Shown here piece after piece: positions 5,553 to 11,483 of a DNA stretch of 11,483 nt (positions are counted from its first letter, which is position 1; the number at the start of each line of letters is the position of its first letter). Source of the stretch: an uncultured beta proteobacterium (GTDB lineage: Bacteria; Pseudomonadota; Gammaproteobacteria; Burkholderiales; Rhodocyclaceae). The stretch is taken from NCBI GenBank assembly GCA_903933395.1, contig CAIZKA010000192.1, forward strand, positions 1 through 11,483, written 5' to 3'. The notes beneath the pieces are model-generated. The model was not told the origin of the DNA. It searched no databases and saw only the letters and a list, made by a program, of their open reading frames with translations. The position numbers and the translations under genes are program-made.

Positions 5553-5564
5553 GGCGCCGACTTT
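5553..5564 (-). repeat. Copy 3 of intergenic motif AAAGTCGGCGCC
   Basis: On the plus strand it reads GGCGCCGACTTT. It lies 26 bases after the stop of the ATPase gene, in the opposite orientation to copies 1 and 2, so it is not simply a fixed 3'-end signal of the upstream gene. Confidence 0.5.
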
Positions 5565-5574
5565 TAAAAATGCC

Positions 5575-5625
5575 GTCCGCCATAGGGTTTCCCCTATGCC
5601 GAATCCGCTTTTGCTGATGGCGGAC
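5575..5625 (+). promoter_or_regulatory. Two mutually exclusive hairpins in the pilE upstream region
   Basis: GTCCGCCAT (5575-5583) can pair perfectly with ATGGCGGAC (5617-5625). CATAGGG (5581-5587) can instead pair perfectly with CCCTATG (5592-5598). They share bases 5581-5583, so both cannot form in full. They could be leader RNA structure if transcription starts upstream, or DNA inverted repeats. No known riboswitch pattern was recognised. Confidence 0.4.
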
Positions 5626-5712
5626 CCACGGCGGCAGGATGATGATGCACAATACGTAATGCCCATGCGGCACACCGTGGCTATCCGCAGACATAACGTG
5701 AGGAACTTCAAA

Positions 5713-6168
5713 ATGAAAAAGATTGCCGGCCGTTACCAGCGTGGTTTTACGTTGATCGAACTGATGATTGTTGTCGTCATCATCGGGATTCTGGCTGCGA
5801 TCGCCGTTCCCAACTACAACGCCTACGTTCGTCAGGCCAGGCTGGTGGAAGCCAGCAATGTGCTTACGGACTGGCGGGTCAAGCTGGAGCAGTTCTATCA
5901 GGACAATCGCGCCTACGGTACCGCCGGAACAACCTGTGGCGTCACCAACCCGAGTGCCAACATCATCCGCTATTTCACCTATGCCTGCGTCACGGCCGCG
6001 GACGCTGCGGGAACGGCGGCCCAGACTTACACCATTACTGCCACGGGCACGGACTCGGTGTTGGGATACGACTACACCATCAACTCCGCCAACCGGCGCG
6101 CCACCACCACATTCGCCGGCGCGGCGAGCACCAAGACCTGCTGGCTGATCAAGGGCGGCGAATGTTGA
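5713..6168 (+). CDS. pilE: PilE-like type IV pilin (minor pilin), 151 aa
   Basis: A type IV pilin of the PilE group, inserted in the inner membrane, cleaved and N-methylated by the prepilin peptidase, then assembled into the pilus. The leader is 11 residues, with cleavage after Gly11 (RG^FTLIELMIVVVIIGIL). Glu16 is the conserved +5 glutamate, and a hydrophobic helix runs to about residue 33, followed by PNYNAYVRQARL. The globular part has four Cys (75, 92, 143, 151), the last two forming the usual C-terminal disulfide loop region. ATG 5713 is chosen for the strong site GAGGA (5700-5704) eight bases before it; the frame upstream to 5596 is not pilin-like. It overlaps fimT by seven bases. In many relatives pilE closes this operon after pilY1, whereas here it opens it. 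A major pilin is possible but less likely in this context. Confidence 0.88.
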   Translation: MKKIAGRYQRGFTLIELMIVVVIIGILAAIAVPNYNAYVRQARLVEASNVLTDWRVKLEQFYQDNRAYGTAGTTCGVTNPSANIIRYFTYACVTAADAAGTAAQTYTITATGTDSVLGYDYTINSANRRATTTFAGAASTKTCWLIKGGEC

Positions 6169-6815
6169 TAACCGGCATGCGGCCGCGGTCGCAGGGATTC
6201 TCTCTGATTGAACTGGTGATCGTTCTGGCGATCATGGGGATTCTCATGGCGCTCGGCCTGCCCGCCTATAACGAGATCATCCGCAATTCGGCCATCCGCA
6301 GCGCGGCGGAAGGTACGCTTACCGGATTGCAGTTGGCCAAGGTCGAGGCGCTCAAGCGCAACCTGATGATCCGTTTTGCCGTGGTCGATAGTCTGGATGC
6401 GTTATGTGAATTGCATGCTGAGGGCCTTGCAGGCACCGCATACTGGATCGTCAGTCGAAACTCCGCGGTCAACGCCTGCGATGCGACCGCCGACCCCAGC
6501 ATAAGCATTACGCCTACGGCCGCCACGGTCTTCGTGTTGATCAAGCCAAGCGTCAAGCTGGGCACCGGGGTGCTGGTGACCGCGAGTAATAATCTGTTCT
6601 GCTTCAACAGCCTGGGCATGCTTACCAACACCAATTGCGCCGGCGGCGCCACGGCAGCCGCCACCATCGATTTCAGCTCGGACGCCGGAACCTGCCGCGC
6701 CACCCTCGACGGTCCGGGGCTTGCATGTCTGCGGGTCGCGGTATCCGCCGGCGGCACGGCGAGGTTATGCGACCCGCTGGTAACCACCGCGGGCGATTCA
6801 CGGAGGTGCCCATGA
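6162..6815 (+). CDS. fimT: FimT/FimU-type minor pilin (GspH domain), 217 aa
   Basis: A minor pilin with a GspH/FimT domain that takes part in the tip complex priming pilus assembly. The prepilin site is G12^F13 (QG^FSLIELVIVLAIMGIL) with Glu17 at +5. The end of the domain shows ARLCDP, close to the (R/V)CDP ending common in FimT and FimU. ATG 6162 lies inside the end of pilE (stop 6166-6168) with a purine-rich AGGGCGG upstream. ATG 6177 is an alternative giving a seven-residue leader (MRPRSQG) but has a poorer ribosome site. The stop overlaps the start of pilV as ATGA. FimT and FimU cannot be told apart from sequence alone. At 217 residues it is slightly longer than typical, owing to Gly/Ala/Thr-rich loops with several Cys in the C-terminal half. 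Confidence 0.85.
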   Translation: MLITGMRPRSQGFSLIELVIVLAIMGILMALGLPAYNEIIRNSAIRSAAEGTLTGLQLAKVEALKRNLMIRFAVVDSLDALCELHAEGLAGTAYWIVSRNSAVNACDATADPSISITPTAATVFVLIKPSVKLGTGVLVTASNNLFCFNSLGMLTNTNCAGGATAAATIDFSSDAGTCRATLDGPGLACLRVAVSAGGTARLCDPLVTTAGDSRRCP

Positions 6816-7237
6816 AGCGCCGGATTTCCCTGAGGTCGGCCATGCAGGGCATGGCCATGCTTGAAGCCCTGATCTCCGTCACGATCTTCTCCATTGCCCT
6901 GCTGGGTCTCGTCGGACTGCAGGCACAGTCGATCAAGAACAACTCGCAAGCGAAATTCCGTGCCGATGCGAGCTTCATTGCCAGCCAGATATTGGCCGAT
7001 GTCAGCCTCGACAGGGCCAATATCGCCAATACGACCTTGATGGCCGCCAACGCGCTCATCTGGAACGCGAACGCGGCCCGGCAACTGCCGGGCGGCCGCA
7101 CGGCAGTCACGGTAGCCGGGTCACAAATCACGATCGACGTCTTCTGGAGGCCGAATGCAGAGATGGCCGCCGCGACCGCCGCCACTTACGAGCATCGCCA
7201 CACGCTGGTCGCCAACATCAACGCGGGGGATGTATGA
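6812..7237 (+). CDS. pilV: PilV-type minor pilin, 141 aa
   Basis: A minor pilin of the PilV family, part of the tip-priming complex with PilW, PilX and FimT/U. The cleavage site is Gly13 followed by Met (QG^MAMLEALISVTIFSIALL), with Glu18 at +5. The +1 residue is Met rather than the usual Phe, which the prepilin peptidase tolerates for methylation in other pilins. After the helix comes GLQAQSIKNNSQAKFRADA, typical of PilV. No Cys is present. The start is ATG 6812, fixed by GGAGGT at 6802-6807 and the ATGA overlap with fimT; the frame is open further upstream, but that is inside fimT. Length is at the short end for the family. It overlaps pilW by ATGA. Confidence 0.88.
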   Translation: MKRRISLRSAMQGMAMLEALISVTIFSIALLGLVGLQAQSIKNNSQAKFRADASFIASQILADVSLDRANIANTTLMAANALIWNANAARQLPGGRTAVTVAGSQITIDVFWRPNAEMAAATAATYEHRHTLVANINAGDV

Positions 7238-8592
7238 AGACCGGCCAGTCATCCCGCGCAGTCACGGCAAGGCCGCATGGATTCGGCCTGATCGAGGTCC
7301 TGATCGGCATGGCGATCGGCCTGATCGCCATGGTGGCCATCATGCAGACCATGGTGGTGGCCGAATCCCAGCGCCGGTCGGTGACCAGCGGCGCCGATTC
7401 CAACACCGGCAGCGTCATCGGTTCCTACCTGATCGAGCGGGACCTGCGCATGGCGGGTTACGGCATCACCAGCATCAGTCCGAGCGGTGTGCTGCAGGTA
7501 TGCGGATTCGGCACGGTCACGCTCTACAACTCCGGCCGCAGCGCCAATACCGTGCCTACCTACAACGGCACCAACCCGGGAACCAACACCTATGTCCCCT
7601 TCACCCCGGTCGCGATCAACCCTGGCGGTATCCCGGCGGGTGATGCCGGAACCGACACGATACTGGTGAATTACGGCGGGTCCTTCGGGAATGTCAGCGA
7701 CCGTGCGACCATTGCCAACCCGGGCGGCGATGGGACTTCCCTGACGGTTACCTCCCGGATCCAGTTTCACAAGGGCGATCTGATCATGGTGGTCAGCGTA
7801 CCCGCCGGCGGCAGCTGCGAAGTGGCCGAGATCACCGAACTTCCGGGCAGCGGCGAATGCTCCGCCGCTGCCGGCAGCACCAATCTCATGACCCGGGCCG
7901 CCGGCAGTTTCCGCAGCTATTGGGCCAACAGCGCGGCCGGCTGTCAAACCATCGCATCGCGCTTCAACGGCAATCCGGGAACCGGGCTGGGCACCGGCGT
8001 CTACGACGGCGGCCGGGTCTTCAACCTCGGCCCGCCGGACAAGTTTGCCAGTCGCGTCTATGCCGTTCGCAACCAGGTGCTGACCATGTGCGACATGACC
8101 ACTCATGACTGCACCGCGGCCGCCAGCGTCAATGATTCGGCGTTCTGGAAACCCATCGCACCGGGCGTTGTGGTCATGAGGGCCGAACTCGGCAAGGTCA
8201 CCGGCTACAACGGCGCCAGCTCTCCCGTATGGACCTGGGACCAGGCGCCTCCCGCCACCCTGGCCGGGTGGGCGACCACCGCCACCCGTCCCGATGGACA
8301 AGTCGCATCTCTGGGTGTCGCCGCCGTGCGATTGGTCCTGGTGGCCCGCACCGACCAGTTCGAAAAGGATGAGATTAGCTTCACCACGGCCACCGTGCCG
8401 GATGCCGCCGGCGATGTGACCTGGGCCCGCGACTCCGGAGGCGGCTCACGCACCTTCAGCCTGACGGGTCTGGCCAGCTGGAAGCACTACCGGTACAAGG
8501 TCGTGGAAGCCAAGGTTCCGCTGCGCAACGTCACCAGCGGCAGAAGCCTCATCGAATGTCCTGTCGATACCACTACCGGAGGCTGCTCATGA
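7234..8592 (+). CDS. pilW: PilW-type minor pilin, 452 aa
   Basis: A large minor pilin of the PilW family. The leader is 16 residues, with cleavage after Gly16 (PHG^FGLIEVLIGMAIGLIAM) and Glu21 at +5. The conserved block after the helix (SYLIERDLRMAGYG) is a hallmark of PilW. The rest is a beta-rich, Gly/Thr/Ser-rich globular domain with several Cys near its middle and end (TTGGCS at the C-terminus). The start ATG 7234 overlaps the pilV stop as ATGA, with GGGGA at 7226-7230 as ribosome site. The stop overlaps pilX in the same way. At 452 residues it is long for the family. PilW is expected to work with PilX and PilY1 at the pilus tip. Confidence 0.9.
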   Translation: MKTGQSSRAVTARPHGFGLIEVLIGMAIGLIAMVAIMQTMVVAESQRRSVTSGADSNTGSVIGSYLIERDLRMAGYGITSISPSGVLQVCGFGTVTLYNSGRSANTVPTYNGTNPGTNTYVPFTPVAINPGGIPAGDAGTDTILVNYGGSFGNVSDRATIANPGGDGTSLTVTSRIQFHKGDLIMVVSVPAGGSCEVAEITELPGSGECSAAAGSTNLMTRAAGSFRSYWANSAAGCQTIASRFNGNPGTGLGTGVYDGGRVFNLGPPDKFASRVYAVRNQVLTMCDMTTHDCTAAASVNDSAFWKPIAPGVVVMRAELGKVTGYNGASSPVWTWDQAPPATLAGWATTATRPDGQVASLGVAAVRLVLVARTDQFEKDEISFTTATVPDAAGDVTWARDSGGGSRTFSLTGLASWKHYRYKVVEAKVPLRNVTSGRSLIECPVDTTTGGCS

Positions 8593-9266
8593 TGGCGCTA
8601 CGGCATCGGCATCGGCATCCGCTTGCGGCGCCCAGGCGCCAGCGCGGCATCATCCTGGTCATGGTTCTGATCGCGATTGTCCTGCTTTCGCTCGCGGGTG
8701 CCGCCATGATCCGGGCATCGGACACCACGGGCGTCGTCGTCGGCAACATCGGTTTTCGCCAGGGGGCGGTCTCAGTCAGCGATCAGGGCGTCGAAGAGGC
8801 GCGCGCGTGGCTGGCGGCGCAGTGGAACACCATGAATACCACGGCGGCGGGACGCTGCACCGCGGGGGCTGCCGCCGGAGCGCCTACCTGGTGCCTGTGG
8901 TATGACCAGGTCACTGTGCCGGGCACGGCCTGGTATCGCGCCAGTACCGCAGACAACTTTGATCCGCGCACCTATGTCTGGTCGGACACCACCGCCAAGC
9001 GGACCACGGCGGGGCTTCCCACCGGCTACAGCATGCATTGGGTAATCCACCGCATGTGCGAGACCAGTACCGGCGGGGATCCGGGCATTGCGGCAACGCT
9101 CTGCCTCAAGCAAAGCGGAACCGCCGCGGCAGGCGCCTCGCAGACATCGGCCGTGTATGGCCAGTTCATCAAGAAATCCTTCAACAGCGGCCCGTACTTC
9201 CGGATCACCGTCCGGGTTACCGGTCCGCATGCCACGACGAGCTACGTTCAGGCTCTCGTGTATTAG
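8589..9266 (+). CDS. pilX: PilX-type minor pilin, 225 aa
   Basis: A PilX-family pilus protein. After a basic N-terminus (RHRHRHP, PRRQRG) comes Gly20 and a hydrophobic helix (IILVMVLIAIVLLSLAGAAM). Residue +5 is Met rather than Glu, which fits PilX, whose N-terminus commonly lacks that glutamate. The block TTGVVVGNIGFRQGA after the helix is also PilX-like. Four Cys lie in the globular part (GRC, WCLW, RMC, LCLK), suggesting disulfides in the periplasm. ATG 8589 overlaps the pilW stop as ATGA and has GGAGG (8578-8582) six bases upstream; ATG 8592 next to it is an alternative. It is followed after 26 bases by pilY1, the only real gap in the operon. Confidence 0.87.
   Translation: MMALRHRHRHPLAAPRRQRGIILVMVLIAIVLLSLAGAAMIRASDTTGVVVGNIGFRQGAVSVSDQGVEEARAWLAAQWNTMNTTAAGRCTAGAAAGAPTWCLWYDQVTVPGTAWYRASTADNFDPRTYVWSDTTAKRTTAGLPTGYSMHWVIHRMCETSTGGDPGIAATLCLKQSGTAAAGASQTSAVYGQFIKKSFNSGPYFRITVRVTGPHATTSYVQALVY
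8601..8618 (+). repeat. Three tandem copies of CGGCAT in the start of pilX
   Basis: Three perfect copies encode alternating Arg-His in the cytoplasmic end of PilX. Because the unit is six bases, a change in copy number would alter the charge of the leader but not the reading frame. Confidence 0.7.
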
Positions 9267-9292
9267 TCGTCATATTCCAGCTGGAGGTGACC

Positions 9293-11483
9293 ATGTCACA
9301 TCTACATAACAACGCCAACGCGGGACGCGCGGCCGACCCCGTGCAGGTTGCCCGTCCCTTGTGGAAACGCCTGCTGTGCCTGCTGCTGTCATTGCAGATC
9401 GGCCTGCCGCTCCCCGCGCTGGCTGCGCCCGTCTCGTTCTCGCCGGTGCCGCTGGCGCGGGCCTCGACCCCGGCCGCGCCGAACATCATGTTCATTCTGG
9501 ACGAGTCCGGCTCGATGGGCTCGGCATTCATGCCGGATGCGGTCACTGACTCGACCAGCCTTCCCGGCAACTTCGCCTTCTGTTGGGACAGTGGCGATGA
9601 CGACTCGGGGCGGGTCGACCTGGAGCCGGATGCATGCCAGTCGGTGGATGTGCCCTTCCGGGCGGCGGAAGTCAACGGCATGTACTACAACCCGGCAGTC
9701 ACCTACACCCCGGGGGTCACGGCCGCCGGCGTATCCAAGGGCGCCCAGACGACATTTACGGCCGTGCAGACCGACCCCTATCTGAGTCCGGCTTCGGTGA
9801 CCAACCTAATTACCGGGTACAGGGAAAACCAATGGTGCGACGTGCTGGGGACGACTTGCGTCACCAACACGGCCGCCGACGGCAACGGAAACTACTATAG
9901 CTACCCCAACGGCATCTATGCCTATCGCGGCGCCAGCGTTGTCGCGAACCCGCACTTCTACACCATCCTGCCGACCGACCACTGCACCGACGAAACCCTT
10001 ACCGTGTGCGTCGCCAGCACCGCGCCGACGACGGTATCGGGGATTACCTATGCGGTCCCGGCCAAGGTGCGCTGGTGCAAATACACCGGTGGCGGTTCCA
10101 TGGATTACAGCGCGATCAACTACACCGATTGCCAGGCCAAGCGCACCGGGCAATACCAGTATCCCAAGTATCTCGGCTTCACCTCGCCGGGCGGGAGCGC
10201 GACGCCGTCCTATGCCACGATCACCATTGGTCCCGCCAACCCGATCGCCACCGATCAGATCGTCTCGGTCACCGTGGGCGCCACCAACCTGATCCCCGCC
10301 GTCACCTTGACCGGCTTTACGACCAAGAGCTCTGCCGCGGCGGCACTTGCCTACAATATCTCGCTCAAGCTTCAGGGCTACATGGCGTGTTCGGGCCCCA
10401 GTACCCAGCGCATCAGCACATCATCTGCAGCCAGCCCGCCGGGTTGCAACCGGGCTCCGTTTAGTACGGTCGTACCCAATCCGACGGGAGCGCCAACCGA
10501 TACCGTGTACATCCTTCCGACCACCGGCGTGGGCTCGACCACTCCGGCCACCGGCACCGCGTACAACAGCCCGACGCTTCCCGCGCCCGTGGTTACCGGC
10601 GTTCCGGCGGTGATAGCGACCAAGGCCACGGGCCGCATCACCGTCGGCGACTCGGGTTCCGACCTCGGCGTCCGCATCTCCCGCGTCGATATCGGCGCCA
10701 CCACGGTCTTCAGCAGCGCCACCCTCGATTCTGCGGGCGGTACCAACAGCGCCGGCGAGCGCAACACCCTGGCCGATCTGGTGCGCGACGCCATCAATTC
10801 CGGCGGCAGCGGCTATGCCGCGACCACCGCCAGCAACAATGTCGTCAGCATCGATGCACCGGCGACCGGTACCACCGACAACGGCAAGGCAATTACCGTC
10901 TACACCTCCAAACAGGCGACGGGAACCATCAGCATCACGCAGGGGACCACGCCGCAGCCGGTGCGCATCAGCAGCGTCGCGGCCGGCGCCACGACGCTCA
11001 TGAGCACCAACGTCGATGCCGCCACCGGGCTCAACTCGCAGGCCAAGATCGATGCCTTCGCCGCGGCGCTGGCGACGGCGATCCAGAACCATACCGGAGT
11101 CGCCGCGGTAACCGGCTTCACCGCGACTGCTTCGAGCGGGGTCAATCCGGCGGTGGTCAGCATCACCTCGTCGATCGCCAACAGCGGCGTCAATGCCCTG
11201 GCTCCCACGCTGAGCGGCGGGCGGCGATCGACCATCACCCTCGTCTCGCCCGGTGCCACGGCGGTATCCCTGAGCTCGGTGAGTGACGGCGTCACACTCA
11301 TGACATCCGGTGCCACGGTTTCCAGCACCACCGCCTCGACGCTGGCCAGCGGGCTGGTTTCGACGATTACCGCCAACGGCTATTCGGCCAATCTCAACAC
11401 CGCCACCTCGGTATTCGCCTATCAGCCGCTGGGTTCGGCGTCCGTGGCAGCCCCCACCATCGTCCAGAGTCCGCTGGCCGCCG
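9293..11483 (+). CDS. pilY1: PilY1-type pilus tip protein, N-terminal 730 residues (runs off window)
   Basis: A large secreted protein of the PilY1/PilC family, which sits at the type IV pilus tip and acts in adhesion, surface sensing and pilus extension. The frame is open from ATG 9293 to the last base, and the site GGAGGTGA (9283-9290) is excellent. Residues 1-45 form a long signal peptide (WKRLLCLLLSLQIGLPL, then PALAA, cleavage near 45). Residues 64-74 (NIMFILDESGSM) give a von Willebrand A type MIDAS motif, DESGS (70-74). GMYYNPAVTYTPG (129-141) is a block typical of PilY1. Paired Cys are frequent in residues 97-280. From about 308 to the window end lie four divergent repeats of a beta-rich module with a helical segment (see the separate repeat entry). 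The C-terminal beta-propeller expected for the family is beyond the window. The gene follows pilX by 26 bases and belongs to the same operon. Confidence 0.9.
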   Translation, partial: MSHLHNNANAGRAADPVQVARPLWKRLLCLLLSLQIGLPLPALAAPVSFSPVPLARASTPAAPNIMFILDESGSMGSAFMPDAVTDSTSLPGNFAFCWDSGDDDSGRVDLEPDACQSVDVPFRAAEVNGMYYNPAVTYTPGVTAAGVSKGAQTTFTAVQTDPYLSPASVTNLITGYRENQWCDVLGTTCVTNTAADGNGNYYSYPNGIYAYRGASVVANPHFYTILPTDHCTDETLTVCVASTAPTTVSGITYAVPAKVRWCKYTGGGSMDYSAINYTDCQAKRTGQYQYPKYLGFTSPGGSATPSYATITIGPANPIATDQIVSVTVGATNLIPAVTLTGFTTKSSAAAALAYNISLKLQGYMACSGPSTQRISTSSAASPPGCNRAPFSTVVPNPTGAPTDTVYILPTTGVGSTTPATGTAYNSPTLPAPVVTGVPAVIATKATGRITVGDSGSDLGVRISRVDIGATTVFSSATLDSAGGTNSAGERNTLADLVRDAINSGGSGYAATTASNNVVSIDAPATGTTDNGKAITVYTSKQATGTISITQGTTPQPVRISSVAAGATTLMSTNVDAATGLNSQAKIDAFAAALATAIQNHTGVAAVTGFTATASSGVNPAVVSITSSIANSGVNALAPTLSGGRRSTITLVSPGATAVSLSSVSDGVTLMTSGATVSSTTASTLASGLVSTITANGYSANLNTATSVFAYQPLGSASVAAPTIVQSPLAA
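10214..11482 (+). repeat. Four divergent repeats (approximately 85-100 aa each) within PilY1
   Basis: Four modules share one layout: a Thr/Ile strand (ATITIG 308, GRITVG 447, GTISIT 544, STITLV 646), then a core (QIVSVTVGATNLI 322, GVRISRVDIGATTVF 459, PVRISSVAAGATTLM 556, AVSLSSVSDGVTLM 657), then an Ala-rich helix closing with GYMA 362, GYAA 507, GVAA 602 or GYSA 696. The last three lie 97 and 101 residues apart; the first is separated from them by a Ser/Thr/Pro linker (about 390-443). I do not recognise the fold. Positions are residues of PilY1. Confidence 0.65.

Larger units (their letters stand above)
5527..5712 (+). other. Intergenic region upstream of the pilus operon
   Basis: These 186 bases hold copy 3 of the 12-bp motif and two overlapping hairpins (5575-5625). 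I see no clear sigma-70 promoter. A GG-N10-GC pair at 5619-5632 is only a poor sigma-54 match. The start of transcription for the pil operon is probably here but cannot be placed. Confidence 0.5.

Noticed and set aside
5618..5633. Possible sigma-54 promoter upstream of pilE
   Set aside because: Only the GG and GC dinucleotides at the right spacing are kept; most other consensus bases differ, and the site lies in a hairpin arm.
5527..5712. Possible cyclic-di-GMP riboswitch, as found before some pilin genes
   Set aside because: The conserved core segments of that riboswitch class could not be found here.
7249..8301. 350-codon open frame on the minus strand opposite pilW
   Set aside because: A GC-rich shadow of pilW, dominated by Gly, Ala, Asp, Val and His with no domain motif or ribosome site.
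1..11483. CRISPR arrays, tRNA or rRNA genes, defence islands
   Set aside because: No regular direct repeats with spacers, no cloverleaf-like or rRNA sequence, and no recognisable defence effector genes were seen; the only candidate ATPase stands alone.

Overview
The window looks like chromosome of a GC-rich betaproteobacterium, most likely from the Rhodocyclales or a nearby Nitrosomonadales lineage. The evidence is the strong GC bias at third codon positions, a PilE/FimT/PilV/PilW/PilX/PilY1 minor-pilin operon of betaproteobacterial type, a HyfG/HyfI-like module and a NarL-type two-component pair. This placement is an inference from gene content. No rRNA, tRNA or CRISPR array was seen.

Layout. 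(1) 2-1287, plus strand: the end of a membrane-complex operon related to group 4 [NiFe] hydrogenases and complex I. It holds the C-terminal part of a large subunit and a complete small subunit that keeps its Fe-S ligands. The large subunit lacks the C-terminal Cys pair that holds Ni-Fe, so the complex may be a hydrogenase-related (Ehr-like) relative rather than a hydrogenase. (2) 1403-1881: a DUF4160/DUF2442 pair whose first gene is broken by a 10-bp tandem duplication plus a Trp-to-stop change, while the second is intact. (3) 1974-2183: a 210-bp MITE-like element with 17-bp inverted ends. It is flanked by TCA copies, one of which is the stop codon of the next gene. (4) 4060-2184, minus strand: a sensor kinase and a NarL/LuxR-type regulator overlapping by ATGA, with a good -10 box upstream. 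(5) 4061-4299: the divergent promoter region, with a strong 16-bp bulged hairpin. (6) 4300-5526: an AAA_14/DUF4143 ATPase of unknown role. (7) 5713 to the window end: type IV pilus minor-pilin operon pilE-fimT-pilV-pilW-pilX-pilY1. Its first five genes overlap by 4-7 bp, and pilY1 has its own strong ribosome binding site and runs off the window.

Working together. The pil genes would build the pilus-tip priming complex, with PilY1 as tip adhesin or mechanosensor. The kinase and regulator form one phosphorelay with unknown targets. The hydrogenase-like subunits would form the electron-transfer arm of a membrane complex whose other subunits lie upstream.

Nothing here is convincingly a new multi-gene system. 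The best leads are the approximately 100-residue repeats inserted in PilY1, the cofactor-less hydrogenase-like large subunit, the MITE inserted exactly at a stop codon, and a 12-bp motif repeated in three intergenic regions.
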